Shown here: positions 1-8,774 of the stretch, one piece after another
Layout of the letters: each line of letters starts with the position of its first letter
Position numbering within the stretch: position 1 is the stretch's first letter
Source of the DNA: an uncultured Clostridia bacterium
Lineage (GTDB): Bacteria; Bacillota; Clostridia; Christensenellales; HGM11417
Length of the DNA stretch: 64,000 bases
Assembly (NCBI GenBank): GCA_944332455.1
Contig: CALVJY010000005.1
Location: forward strand, 46,482-110,481
Direction of reading: 5' to 3'
Notes under the pieces: model-generated
The model's input: only the letters and a program-made list of their open reading frames with translations
The model's database searches: none
Told to the model about the DNA's origin: nothing
Translations under genes and position numbers: made by a program

Positions 1-588
1 GATAAGAGGAAATATTTCCTTATATGTAATTGCATTTTTGTTCCCAATAATAAGGAATTTTTTTTCGTATTTCACCAATTGTGCAATGTATTCTCGGAAA
101 AGTGAAAAAGGAGGATTTGTAACAACTACATCGGCTTGCTTCAAATATTCAATACATTCCTCCGATCTAAAATCTCCATTACCCTTTAACTTTTTTACAC
201 CTCTTTTTTTTGAAAAAAGCAAAGCCTTAATATCATTATCTGACACCCCTCTCCCATTTTCCATGGGAATCTCCTGGACATCAATAACATATCCATTCCC
301 TCCAATAACAGGAGCATCTTCTTCATCAAATAAAGTCAATTGGCGTCCAACTACTCGTGATGCATAGTACGAAGTGCATATCAACCTCTTTAAGCCCAAG
401 TAGTTAAAATTTTTCAAAAAAAACTTACAGAAATTACTCTCAAATGGGTCATCACAATTACATAGTACAGTAGCTCCTTTAAAGTGTTTTTCATAATGAT
501 TTAATTCGTTTTGAATATCCTCATACTGCGTATAGAATTCACTCTGCTTCGCTATATTGGCCGCATGTAAATTTGTATTCTTCGCCAT
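1..588 (-). CDS. EcoRI-family adenine-specific DNA methyltransferase, 3' end outside window
   Basis: An open minus-strand frame starts at ATG 588, with AAAGGAA just upstream, and runs off the left window edge; 196 codons are visible. The adenine methyltransferase motif NPPF lies at residues 158-161. A block VLCNCDDPFESNFCKFF at residues 41-57 is typical of the EcoRI-methylase-like family. Such enzymes transfer a methyl group from S-adenosylmethionine to N6 of adenine in DNA. The gene is much more AT-rich than the core genes here, which suggests transfer. No cognate endonuclease can be seen because the sequence stops. It may belong to a restriction-modification system, or be an orphan or phage-type methylase. 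The family call is confident; target specificity is unknown. Confidence 0.82.
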   Translation of the reverse strand, partial: MAKNTNLHAANIAKQSEFYTQYEDIQNELNHYEKHFKGATVLCNCDDPFESNFCKFFLKNFNYLGLKRLICTSYYASRVVGRQLTLFDEEDAPVIGGNGYVIDVQEIPMENGRGVSDNDIKALLFSKKRGVKKLKGNGDFRSEECIEYLKQADVVVTNPPFSLFREYIAQLVKYEKKFLIIGNKNAITYKEIFPLI

Positions 589-913
589 TTCCTTTCACCT
601 TTCATCTCAAAATTATTATGGAAATCTTTTCTGTTTTATTATTGTAACTGATTATCTCTCTTTTTGTCAACTGTTTCTTCTCGCTGAACTTGCTTCATCT
701 GTTCTTATATCTACTTCGCCAGTTATATCTTTTGCATCAAATATCCTTAATTTTGCCAATATTATAAAATATTCGTTTGAAAAAGTCAATCTTATATCGA
801 ACATTATGTATCAAATTTGCCTAAACTGCTTATACCCATAGTAAAAATAATGTTTTGCGGAAGCGACAACTTTGATCCAATGTTTTCTACTAATCTTTTC
901 ATTCGCATTTTAA
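589..913. other. AT-rich intergenic region, no gene seen
   Basis: This stretch separates the methyltransferase from the SH3 protein. It is strongly AT-rich. A 94-codon plus-strand frame crosses it, but it has no ribosome binding site and overlaps the methyltransferase start, so I do not call it. It probably holds the methyltransferase promoter, but no clear consensus stands out. Confidence 0.4.
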
Positions 914-942
914 TTTACAAATTTCGACAAATATGGTAAACT
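914..942 (+). promoter_or_regulatory. Sigma-A promoter of the SH3-domain protein, likely leaderless
   Basis: A -35 box TTTACA (914-919), a 17-nt spacer and a -10 box TAAACT (937-942) preceded by TGG are visible. The start codon at 952 lies only 9 nt past the -10 box. Transcription would therefore begin at or within a few bases of the ATG, and no Shine-Dalgarno sequence is present. Confidence 0.6.
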
Positions 943-951
943 AGTGTTATC

Positions 952-3672
952 ATGAAAGCCTCACTGAAAAAGATCCTGACCGTCTGCCTGGCGCTGACGG
1001 CTGTCATATCCTGCCTCGCGGGGGCCCTCCCCGCCTCGGCCGCGGAGAATCTGGAGCTGTCCCTGTACGGGGACACGGCGGGCTATGCCCTGCTTCAGGA
1101 CCCGCAGAAGGCGGCCGTTTACGGCGACCGCCTGTATGTGGTCGACGTCCGCGAGGGCGCCGAAGGGGCGGGGTACGTCCTTTTGGTCTTTTCCCGCTCC
1201 ACTTCCACCCTGACGGCCTGGGCGGAGCTGGACTTTTCCCCCGCCCGCATGGCCGCCGCGGAGGCCGGCCTTTACCTGCTGGAGGAGGGGGCTTCCCTCT
1301 CCCTGGAGGGGAACTCCGGCGAGGTGTCGGGACTGTACTTCCTGCCCGCGGAGGCCGGGGCGCTGACTCCCGCTCCCCTTTCCCTGGGCTCGGTCTCCCT
1401 GAGCGTGGCCGACATGGTCCTTTCGCCCACCGATCTGCACGTGAGCGGGGAGCAGATGTTTTTGCTCGGCCGCACCGAGCGGGACAACTCCGTGACCTAC
1501 AACCTGTTCGGAGCCTCGCTGGACGGCAGCGTGCTCAGCTATGACGACGCCGAGGCCGTGCGCGTGCAGCTGGGCAGCGAGCAGATGCCGGCCCCGCCCG
1601 AACACTTCCAGCTGAACGCCGACAACAGCTTTTACTACAACCTGGGGCCCAATCTGTACCGCTACACCGCCGGACCCGCGGGCGAGATCGGGGGCGGCTC
1701 GGCCGTGCAGCTGACCCTGTCCATGGAATTTTCCTCCTTCGCCTTTCTGGAGGATCGGACCCTGCTCCTCTTCTCCGAAAACGCGCTGACGGCCTACTTC
1801 CCCAACGACAACGGGGAATACGCCTCCTCGGGGGCGGCCACCCTGAGCGGGGACAACACGGCGGAGGTGTACGCGCCCGGCGCCATTGGCAGGCTTTCGG
1901 GCTTCTGCCTGTGGGACGGGGTGATCTACCTGACCGACGGCGGCACGGGAGCGGTGCTTTCCTACACCTTTGACTCCGACACCGCGGCCTTTACCGAATC
2001 CTCCTTTACCCTCTGCTCGGCCCGGGCGGGCGGGCTTTACGCCCCCTCGTCCATGACCTCGGCCGAGATCAGTTCGGACGGATTTCTGACCTCCTCGTTT
2101 TCCACCCTGATCGCCGACAACGGGCGGGTGTTCGCCCTGACCGAGAGCGGGGCCGAACCTTACCTGACCGAACGGAACGAAAACGGCGACCCGGTGCTGG
2201 AATACGGCGCCGAAAAGGCCCTGACGCTGGAGGGCCTTTCCGCCCTGGCGCTGGACGGGAACGGCGATCTGTTCCTGGTCCTCAGCGGTGAACTTTTCTG
2301 CTGGGACGAGCAAACCTATGCCCCCCGCTCCCTCGGCCTTTCCCCGGTGACGGCGCTGACGGCGGCCGAGGACGGCGGGGTTCTGGCGGTCTCGGGCGGC
2401 TTCCTTTACCGGGTGGAGGCGGACGGCGCCCGGACCCGGCAGGATCTGCCCGACGCCGAGGGACAGGCCCTTTCCCTGACCGGACTTCTGGCCCTTTCGG
2501 CCTCTCCGCGGGACGGCCTGCTGCACCTGCTGTTTGCCGACCGCCTGCTGTGCTATGCGGACGGCGCGCTGCGCTGGTCCGTGTCCGGGAGCTTCGGGGG
2601 AAGCGTGGGCCTGTTCACCGACTTTGCGGGGACGGCCTTCTTCACCGACGGAAGCACCCTTTGGACGGCGGACCGTCTGGGGAATCTGACCGCCCGCACC
2701 CTCTCCTTTGAATTTACCGGCACCGACCCCTCCGTGGACGGCCTGACCGCCCATCCCGGGACCGGAACGCTGCTGTTTTCCTCCTCCTCGCACCACACCC
2801 TGTTCGAGGCGGACGGAAGCGTGCGGGCCTCGGTGGCGGCCGACTGCCCCCCCCTGCCCGAGCGGGAGACCGACCTGACCGCCGAGGAGATCCCCTTCCT
2901 GACCGCGGCCAGGGTGACGGGATACCCTTCCAACCTGGTCTATCCCAACGGCGAGGGGGAGATCCTCCGCCTGCCCGTGGGCACCGACGTCCTCGTGCTG
3001 GAGTACTTCGTCGATGACGCCGCCCCCCTCTGCAGCGGGCTGTACGCCCTGGTCGTAGCCGGGACGCAGACCGGCTGGGTGCTGACCCGGGACCTCGAGG
3101 AACTGACTTCCTCCCCCCTGTCCCTGACTTTGGAAGTCCTGCACGACGGCACCGAATTTTACAGCCTGCCCTCGGCCGCCCAGGGCGAGGACGGCTCATT
3201 CTTCCTGCTGGACACCCTGCAGAAGGGGGAGTCCGTGACCGTGAGCGAGGATCTGGGCGAGATCAACGGCATCCGCTTTGTCCGGGCCGAGTGCGGCGGC
3301 GTGAGCGGCTTTGTCAGCTACCACGCCCTGGCCCAGCCCGTGGACGACGGGAGCGAGGTCTCCGAATACGTGGTCCTGCGCGGGGACGTCAACCGCGACG
3401 TTCCCCTCTACGCCCGGGCCGACGAGAGCGCCGAGACCGTGGCCTCCCTGCCCTCGGGCACCCGCGCCAAGGTGCTGGAGCGCTCCGAGGACGAGGCCTG
3501 GCTGTACGTGGAGGCCACCGTGGACGGGCAGACCTACCTCGGCTACGTCCGGGCCCTGAACGCCGTCCGGGACGGCCTGACCGGCAGCCAGAAGACCGGC
3601 ATCATCCTGTCCGTCTCGCTGGTCCTGCTGGGCGTGATCGCCGTGCTGGTCCGCCGCCGCATCATCCGCTGA
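952..3672 (+). CDS. Secreted, membrane-anchored protein with bacterial SH3 domains
   Basis: The 906-residue product begins with a signal peptide (about residues 1-31, ending near PASAAE). A long beta-rich region follows, at about residues 40-640, whose repeated short strands suggest a propeller fold. Three SH3-like segments follow, at about 655-715, 725-795 and 805-867. A C-terminal membrane helix at about 882-900 ends in RRRIIR, so the protein is exported and stays attached to the outer face of the membrane. Bacterial SH3 domains often bind peptidoglycan or surface glycans, so a cell-wall role is inferred. The start at 952 gives the signal peptide, but no ribosome binding site precedes it. 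The gene ends before a strong terminator. Its exact function is unknown. Confidence 0.8.
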   Translation: MKASLKKILTVCLALTAVISCLAGALPASAAENLELSLYGDTAGYALLQDPQKAAVYGDRLYVVDVREGAEGAGYVLLVFSRSTSTLTAWAELDFSPARMAAAEAGLYLLEEGASLSLEGNSGEVSGLYFLPAEAGALTPAPLSLGSVSLSVADMVLSPTDLHVSGEQMFLLGRTERDNSVTYNLFGASLDGSVLSYDDAEAVRVQLGSEQMPAPPEHFQLNADNSFYYNLGPNLYRYTAGPAGEIGGGSAVQLTLSMEFSSFAFLEDRTLLLFSENALTAYFPNDNGEYASSGAATLSGDNTAEVYAPGAIGRLSGFCLWDGVIYLTDGGTGAVLSYTFDSDTAAFTESSFTLCSARAGGLYAPSSMTSAEISSDGFLTSSFSTLIADNGRVFALTESGAEPYLTERNENGDPVLEYGAEKALTLEGLSALALDGNGDLFLVLSGELFCWDEQTYAPRSLGLSPVTALTAAEDGGVLAVSGGFLYRVEADGARTRQDLPDAEGQALSLTGLLALSASPRDGLLHLLFADRLLCYADGALRWSVSGSFGGSVGLFTDFAGTAFFTDGSTLWTADRLGNLTARTLSFEFTGTDPSVDGLTAHPGTGTLLFSSSSHHTLFEADGSVRASVAADCPPLPERETDLTAEEIPFLTAARVTGYPSNLVYPNGEGEILRLPVGTDVLVLEYFVDDAAPLCSGLYALVVAGTQTGWVLTRDLEELTSSPLSLTLEVLHDGTEFYSLPSAAQGEDGSFFLLDTLQKGESVTVSEDLGEINGIRFVRAECGGVSGFVSYHALAQPVDDGSEVSEYVVLRGDVNRDVPLYARADESAETVASLPSGTRAKVLERSEDEAWLYVEATVDGQTYLGYVRALNAVRDGLTGSQKTGIILSVSLVLLGVIAVLVRRRIIR

Positions 3673-3769
3673 CAAAAAAGTCCCCTCCCGCCAAAGGCCC
3701 CGGCCTTTGGTCCGTTCTGCCGGTCCTGGACCGTCAGCGGAAAACACAGCATTTTGAACGACAGCATAA

Positions 3770-3803
3770 GGCTCTCCCGCCGTCCGGCGGGAGAGCCTTT
3801 TTT
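3770..3803 (+). terminator. Intrinsic terminator after the SH3 protein
   Basis: A perfect 12-bp stem (GGCTCTCCCGCC with GGCGGGAGAGCC) has a 4-nt loop and is followed by TTTTTT on the plus strand. It lies about 100 nt after the stop of the SH3 protein gene. Confidence 0.88.
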
Positions 3804-3888
3804 GTTGCCTATCTGAACTTTCTTCCCCTTTTCGATGCTCCGTACCGGAGGCATCGGCCAAGATTTCAGCTGTTTTTTGCTTTTCCCC

Positions 3889-4521
3889 TTAAAATCCCAG
3901 GGGTTCGCCGCAGATGACCACCTTGATGCGGCCGGCGGGGCGGCACAGGCGGGTGGCCACCATCTGGGCGCAGATGCTGTCGGGGGCCTTGCAGTTGTGG
4001 CAGACCCCGTCCGTCTTGCAGGGGGCGGAGACGGGGAAGCGCTGGGCGTTGATCGGGGCGGCCAGAAAGCGGGCGCGGGCGAAGGCTTCGGCCTCGGAGC
4101 GCACGATCTTGTTGATCCCGGCGACGACGATGACGTTTTTGGGGCCGTAGCACAGGGCGGCCACCCGGTTGCCCATGCCGTCGATGTTGAACAGCTGCCC
4201 GTCCTCGGTCAGGGCGTTGGTGCCCATCAGGAAGGTGTCGGCCAGAAGGCCGGCCCGCCGTAGCTGTTCGCCCTCGGCGGGGTTGACGGCGGTGTCGCGG
4301 TCGATGACCGCAAAGGCGCCCTTGACCCGGTCCGGCACTCCCAGCTGCTCCAGACTTTTGGAACCTCCCCAGGAGACCGTGTGCCCCTCGGGGATCAGGG
4401 AGAGGATCTGATCGGCGGCCTCGGCGGCGGTGGGACAGAACCAGGCCTCGAAGTGCCGCTCCCGCAGGGCGGCGGCCGTCCTCTCCCCCAATTTTCTGTT
4501 TCTCTGTTGAATGGCGTCCAT
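3889..4521 (-). CDS. LUD-domain (LutC/YkgG-like) protein
   Basis: The 210-residue product matches the LUD (DUF162) fold throughout. Visible features are HTVSWGGSKSLEQLG in the first third, DTFLMGTNALTEDG in the middle, and GPKNVIVVAGINKIV with a Cys-rich tail (CKTDGVCHNC). Proteins of this family take part in lactate oxidation (LutC) or are stand-alone proteins of unknown role. No LutA or LutB genes are nearby, so a lactate-oxidation role is not supported. The gene lies 90 nt downstream of the M20 peptidase on the same strand and may share its transcript. The full length is typical for the single-domain family. Confidence 0.82.
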   Translation of the reverse strand: MDAIQQRNRKLGERTAAALRERHFEAWFCPTAAEAADQILSLIPEGHTVSWGGSKSLEQLGVPDRVKGAFAVIDRDTAVNPAEGEQLRRAGLLADTFLMGTNALTEDGQLFNIDGMGNRVAALCYGPKNVIVVAGINKIVRSEAEAFARARFLAAPINAQRFPVSAPCKTDGVCHNCKAPDSICAQMVATRLCRPAGRIKVVICGEPLGF

Positions 4522-4611
4522 AAAACTCCTTCGCTCCCCGAAGGGAGGACTTTTCCGTATTCACAAAATCTGCGGCTTTCTGCCTTAAAAGCCGGGCCGG
4601 CCGTGAGGCGG

Positions 4612-5856
4612 TCAGGACAGCACTTCCCGCAGGGCCTCGGTGTAGATGTCGAACAGCGCCCAGAGCTCCTTTAAGGGGATGTTTTCGTCCCGCTGGTGGA
4701 TGCTGGTGTGGGTACCGGGAAAGACCGGGCCGAAGGCTACGCCGCACTTCAAGGCCCGGGCAAAGGTGGCCCCGCCCACGGCAAAGGGCTTGCCCGGAGT
4801 CCCGGTCACCCTTTCGTAGGCCCGCAGCAGCTTTTGCACCAGGGGGGTCTCCTCGGGCACGTAGAGGGGGGCGTGCTCGTTCAGCACGATGACCTCCCCG
4901 CCCGAGGCCTCCTCCAGCCCGGACAAAACGGCCGCCTTTTCGCGGGTGACGGGATAGCGGATGTCCAGCCACAGCCTCAGCTTGCCCTCCCCCAGCTCGG
5001 CCTTGCCGAGATTGAGCGTCAGGCTGCCCGAGACCTCGTCCGCACAGGCGATGCCCGCCCCCGAGCCGTCCAAAGCGGAGAGCGCGCGGGCGGTCTTCAG
5101 GGCGGGGTGGGGGTAGCGCGCGATCAGCTCGTCCAGCAGCTTTTGCAGGGCGTTGTCCCCCTGCTCGGGGGTGGAGCCGTGGGCGGAGATCCCCCGGCAG
5201 ACCACCTCCTCCCCGTCCAGCCGGGCCGAGGCGAAGTCGGGGACCATGTTGACCCGCTCGCCCCCGGACAGGGCCTCCAGCCGACGGCCGGGCAGATCGG
5301 CAAAGGGCAGGTCGACCTCCAGGTGCAGCACCCCCTTTTCGCAGTTGATCAGGGGGAAGTCGGCGTCCGGCGAAAAGCCCTCCTCCGGCATCTCCTCTTT
5401 TTGGAAGTAGTAGTTGATGCACCCCCAGCCGCTCTCCTCGTCGCAGCCCAGGATCAGGCGGAGGCGGCGTTTGGGGCAAAAGCCCTCGTCCTTGAGCCTT
5501 TTCATGGCGTGCAGCACGGCCAGCATGGGGCCCTTGTCGTCCTGGGTGCCCCGGGCGTACAGGCAGTCCTCCCGGATCTCGGCGGCAAAGGCCGGAGAGG
5601 TCCAGTCCTGCCCGGCCGGGACCACGTCCAGATGGCCGAGGATGCCGAACAGGGGGCCCTCGCCCCACTCGATGTGGCCGGCATAGCCGTCCACGTTTTT
5701 GACCGCAAAGCCCATGTCCTTTCCCATCTTCAGCACGGCGTCCAGCGCCTCGAAGCAGGGGCGCCCGAAGGGCATTCCCGGCAGGGGGGGCTGTTTGACG
5801 CTGGGGATCTTCAGCACGGCGACGAGGTCTTTCAGAAGCGCTTCTTTTCTGTCCAT
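4612..5856 (-). CDS. M20-family (Sapep/PepV-type) dinuclear zinc dipeptidase
   Basis: The 414-residue enzyme is a metallopeptidase of the M20 family, PepV/Sapep branch, which splits dipeptides in the cytoplasm. The metal-binding motif GHLDVVPAG, the bridging aspartate in RGTQDDKGP, and the catalytic pair in GCDEESGW are all present. A lid domain follows at mid-protein, and the last metal site lies near GTHTSIH close to the C-terminus. I chose ATG 5856 because AAGGAG precedes it by 9 nt; the frame remains open about 80 codons further upstream, but that stretch is low-complexity and crosses the promoter region. An extended -10 (TGATATGAT, 5951-5959) is the likely promoter, divergent from radC. 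Confidence 0.87.
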   Translation of the reverse strand: MDRKEALLKDLVAVLKIPSVKQPPLPGMPFGRPCFEALDAVLKMGKDMGFAVKNVDGYAGHIEWGEGPLFGILGHLDVVPAGQDWTSPAFAAEIREDCLYARGTQDDKGPMLAVLHAMKRLKDEGFCPKRRLRLILGCDEESGWGCINYYFQKEEMPEEGFSPDADFPLINCEKGVLHLEVDLPFADLPGRRLEALSGGERVNMVPDFASARLDGEEVVCRGISAHGSTPEQGDNALQKLLDELIARYPHPALKTARALSALDGSGAGIACADEVSGSLTLNLGKAELGEGKLRLWLDIRYPVTREKAAVLSGLEEASGGEVIVLNEHAPLYVPEETPLVQKLLRAYERVTGTPGKPFAVGGATFARALKCGVAFGPVFPGTHTSIHQRDENIPLKELWALFDIYTEALREVLS

Positions 5857-5950
5857 ACGATCATTCTCCTTCGGCCGGGACGCCGATCCGCCCGGCCCTC
5901 TTTTCCGTCCGCCCCCTTCTTTTCGGGGCGGCGCGGGATCTGTCCCTACT

Positions 5951-5959
5951 ATCATATCA
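5951..5959 (-). promoter_or_regulatory. Extended -10 promoter of the M20 peptidase
   Basis: On the minus strand TGATATGAT combines a TGn extension with the -10 box TATGAT. No good -35 box is visible. It would give a leader of roughly 90 nt before the peptidase start. Confidence 0.45.
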
Positions 5960-6008
5960 TATTTTTTGGAAAAACGTACCCAAAAGAAGTGTGTTTTTCC
6001 GAAAAATA

Positions 6009-6017
6009 TGGTAAAAT
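6009..6017 (+). promoter_or_regulatory. Extended -10 promoter of radC
   Basis: TGGTAAAAT is an extended -10 element about 40 nt before the radC start. The same ATATGGTAAA core occurs at the SH3 protein promoter near 931-940. A recognisable -35 box is missing. Confidence 0.5.
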
Positions 6018-6056
6018 GTCTTTGGTCTCTCCGACGGGAGGCCGAGAGGAACGGGT

Positions 6057-6884
6057 ATGAATTCGGATCGACGCGGCCAAAGGCCGCCGAATGTTTCATC
6101 GGGGGAAGAGGGCGAAGTCCCCGCCGGACCGGAGCGGGCGTCCCAAAACCCGCATCTTTACCACCGTCAGCGGATGCGGGAGCGCTTTCTGAAGAACGGC
6201 GCCTCGGGCTTTGCCCCGCACGAGCTTCTGGAGCTGCTGCTGTTCGGGGTCATCCCCTACCGGGACACCAACGAGCTGGCCCACAGGCTTCTGGACCGCT
6301 ACGGCAATCTGTTCAACCTGTGCAACGCCCCCTACGAAGATCTGCTGAAGGTGGACGGCGTGGGGCCGAGCGCGGCCGCCATGCTCAAGTCCCTGCCCGC
6401 GGTCTTTACCCTGTACATGTCCGGCAGCGGGGAGAGCCGGCCCTGCCTGAACACCACCGCCAAGGCGGCCAAGTACCTGACCCCGCATCTGGGCTTTCTC
6501 AACCACGAGGAGTTCCACGTCCTCTGCCTGGACTCCTCCCTCTGCCTGATCCGCCACGAGCGGATGTTCGTGGGCACCCTGAACCGGGCCAGCATCCACC
6601 CCCGGCCCTTCATCGAGCTGATGGCCTCCTGCGACATGTCCGGCATGGTGCTGGCCCACAACCACCCCTCGGGGGCGCTGTTCCCCTCGGCCGAGGACGA
6701 CGCGGTCACCGCCTACCTGTTCCAGCTGCTGGGCTGCGCCAGGGTCTTTCTGGCCGAGCATCTGATCATCAAGGGCCAGCAGTTTTACAGCTACAAGCAG
6801 GCCGGCAAGATCGACCGCATCCGCGAGGATTTCCCCTTTCCCGAGCAGGTGGCCGAACAGGCCGAGGAATTCAAGCTCGAATAG
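6057..6884 (+). CDS. radC: RadC-family JAB/MPN domain protein
   Basis: The 275-residue protein has the RadC layout. A variable N-terminus of about 45 residues precedes a helix-hairpin-helix region (DLLKVDGVGPSAAAMLKSL) and then a JAMM metal site, HNHPSGALFPSAED, near residues 201-214. The HxH...D ligands of the zinc site are intact. RadC was once linked to DNA repair, but its biochemical role is unsettled. In other Bacillota radC is often close to maf and mreB, which here lie 4-5 kb downstream. AGAGGAAC precedes the ATG. It is followed after 47 nt by gltX in the same direction. Confidence 0.9.
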   Translation: MNSDRRGQRPPNVSSGEEGEVPAGPERASQNPHLYHRQRMRERFLKNGASGFAPHELLELLLFGVIPYRDTNELAHRLLDRYGNLFNLCNAPYEDLLKVDGVGPSAAAMLKSLPAVFTLYMSGSGESRPCLNTTAKAAKYLTPHLGFLNHEEFHVLCLDSSLCLIRHERMFVGTLNRASIHPRPFIELMASCDMSGMVLAHNHPSGALFPSAEDDAVTAYLFQLLGCARVFLAEHLIIKGQQFYSYKQAGKIDRIREDFPFPEQVAEQAEEFKLE

Positions 6885-6931
6885 GGCGTCCTTCCCGATC
6901 AGAAGTTTTTTCGGAGTTTTAAGGAGTTTTT

Positions 6932-8365
6932 ATGGTCAGAACACGTTTTGCCCCCAGTCCCACGGGGTATCTGCACATCGGGGGTCTGCGGACCGCCCTC
7001 TACGCCTATCTGTTTGCCAAAAAGAACGGGGGAAAATTCATCCTCCGCATCGAGGACACCGACCTCGAGCGCTACGTCGAGGGCGCGGTGGAGATCATCT
7101 GCGACACCCTCAAAAGCGCCGGCCTGACCTATGACGAGGGCCCGGGCGTGGGAGGAGATTACGGCCCCTACGTCCAGAGCCAGCGCAAGGAGATCTATCT
7201 TCGCTACGCCAGAGAGCTGGTGGAAAAGGGGGGAGCCTACTACTGCTTCTGCACCAAGGAGCGGCTGGAGAGCCTGACCGACGAGAACGGCCAGCGCAAG
7301 TACGACAAGCACTGCCTTTCCCTCTCCCCCGAGGAGGTCCGCGCCCGCCTGGATGGGGGCGAAAAGTGGGTGATCCGCCAGAACATCCCCGAAAAAGGGG
7401 CCTCTTCCTACGTCGACCTGCTGTTCGGGGAGATCACCGTGGACTTCAAGGATCTGGACGACAACATCCTGATCAAGTCGGACGGGATGCCCACCTACAA
7501 CTTTGCCAACGTCATCGACGATCACCTGATGGGGATCAACTACGTCATCCGGGGCACCGAATACCTGTCCAGCACCCCCAAGTACAACCTGCTGTACGAC
7601 GCCTTCGGCTGGGAGCGCCCCAACTACATCCACCTGCCCCCGGTCATGCGGGACGCCACCCACAAGCTGTCCAAGCGCTTCGGGGACCCCAGCTACAACG
7701 ACCTGCTGGCCGAGGGCTTTTTGAGCGAGGCCCTGGTCAACTATATCGCCCTGCTGGGCTGGAGCCCCAAGGAGAACCGGGAAAAGATCTCCTTTGAGGA
7801 GCTGAAGGAACTGTTCTCGCTGGAGGGGCTGTCCAAGTCCCCCGCCATCTTCGACAAGGCCAAGCTGCGCTGGCTGAACGGGGAGTACATCAAGGAGATG
7901 TCTCCCGAGACCTTCGCGGAGCGGGCCAGACCCTGGTTCGAAAAGGCCGGCGTCGCCGGAAAGTACGATGAGTTGCTTTTGGCCAAACTGCTGATCCCCC
8001 GGGTGGAGACCTTTGCCGAGATCCCCGAAAAGCTGGCCTTTCTGGACGAGTTCGAGGGCTTTGACCTCAATCTTCTGGTCAAGGACAAGATGAAGACCAC
8101 CCTGCCCCTCTGCCGGCAGATCCTGCCCGCCCTCATCGATCTGGCGGAAAAGAGCGATTTTTCCGACCTGCACGGCGAGCTGACGGACCTGGTGCAGAAG
8201 CTGGGCCTGAAAAACGGGCAGGTGCTGTGGACCTTCCGGGTAGCCGTGACCGGCGCGGCCAACACCCCCGGCGGCGCCTCCGAAATGGCGGAACTTTTGG
8301 GCAAGGAGCGCACGGTGGCCCGTCTGCGCAACACCCTTTCCCGGCTGGAAGAGGCCGGGGTTTAA
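6932..8365 (+). CDS. gltX: Glutamyl-tRNA synthetase
   Basis: This 477-residue class I aminoacyl-tRNA synthetase charges tRNA-Glu with glutamate, and possibly tRNA-Gln if an amidotransferase exists. The ATP-site HIGH variant HIGG is at residues 15-18 after FAPSPTGYL. The KMSKS variant KLSKR lies near residue 244. The anticodon-binding helical region fills the last third (ending TLSRLEEAG). The length is normal. AAGGAG lies 6 nt before the ATG. No intrinsic terminator follows; instead a family 1 hairpin array begins within about 10 nt of the stop codon. Confidence 0.96.
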   Translation: MVRTRFAPSPTGYLHIGGLRTALYAYLFAKKNGGKFILRIEDTDLERYVEGAVEIICDTLKSAGLTYDEGPGVGGDYGPYVQSQRKEIYLRYARELVEKGGAYYCFCTKERLESLTDENGQRKYDKHCLSLSPEEVRARLDGGEKWVIRQNIPEKGASSYVDLLFGEITVDFKDLDDNILIKSDGMPTYNFANVIDDHLMGINYVIRGTEYLSSTPKYNLLYDAFGWERPNYIHLPPVMRDATHKLSKRFGDPSYNDLLAEGFLSEALVNYIALLGWSPKENREKISFEELKELFSLEGLSKSPAIFDKAKLRWLNGEYIKEMSPETFAERARPWFEKAGVAGKYDELLLAKLLIPRVETFAEIPEKLAFLDEFEGFDLNLLVKDKMKTTLPLCRQILPALIDLAEKSDFSDLHGELTDLVQKLGLKNGQVLWTFRVAVTGAANTPGGASEMAELLGKERTVARLRNTLSRLEEAGV

Positions 8366-8368
8366 AAG

Positions 8369-8640
8369 CGCTTCGCTTCCGGCCAGACGGCCGTTATTCC
8401 GACCAGGCGCGATTTTTGCTTTGCAAAAATCGGTCGGACTTGAGGGGACAACCGTTGTTCACTTTGCCTTTGGCAAAGTTCTGCAACGTTTTTCCCCTCT
8501 CAAAACCGCTTCGCGCTTTTGATTCACCTCTTTCCGCCCGAAAATTTACTCACCGTAAATTTTCGATTGAGTCCAACGCCGGTACACGCCCGGCGTTGGC
8601 GCGACGAGATCAAAAGCCCGGTGCGAGGACAGACTTTGGG
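8369..8640 (+). repeat. Family 1 covarying hairpin array, copy A
   Basis: Copy A starts just after gltX. In order it shows: stem 1, CGATTTTTGC with GCAAAAATCG (8410-8432), enclosed by CCGACC and GGTCGG; a long closing stem, GAGGGG with CCCCTC; inside it GTTG with CAAC and CTTTGCC with GGCAAAG; stem 3 around 8501-8521; stem 4, CGAAAATTTAC and GTAAATTTTCG around the loop TCACC (8539-8565); stem 5, CCAACGCCGG with CCGGCGTTGG (8573-8598). A truncated stem 1 remnant precedes it. Copies B, C and D keep the pairing with different stem sequences. There is no coding potential that fits. Confidence 0.85.
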
Positions 8641-8774
8641 AGAAAAAGCAATCGGTAACGGGCGTACAGGAAGTGCCTTCAGACACCCGGCGTTGGCGCG
8701 ACGAGATGGAAAGCCCGGCGCATTGTAAAAAGCAATCTGTTACGAGTCTAAAATTTCTCTGTTATGTGGTCCGT

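Noticed and set aside
557..841. A 94-codon plus-strand frame in the AT-rich start
   Set aside because: It overlaps the methyltransferase start, has no SD and has AT-rich random composition.
961..3144. A 727-codon minus-strand open frame opposite the SH3 protein gene
   Set aside because: It is low-complexity, rich in Gly, Gln and Arg, without domains or SD. It is a shadow of GC-rich codon use on the plus strand.
3889..4521. LutC function for the LUD protein
   Set aside because: LutA and LutB are absent nearby, so only the family is assigned.
8366..8740. A protein-coding reading of the family 1 repeat (for example an N-terminal extension of downstream genes)
   Set aside because: Frames through the copies differ in phase and content, while stems covary. 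The MBL and ppx frames reach upstream only because stops are rare.
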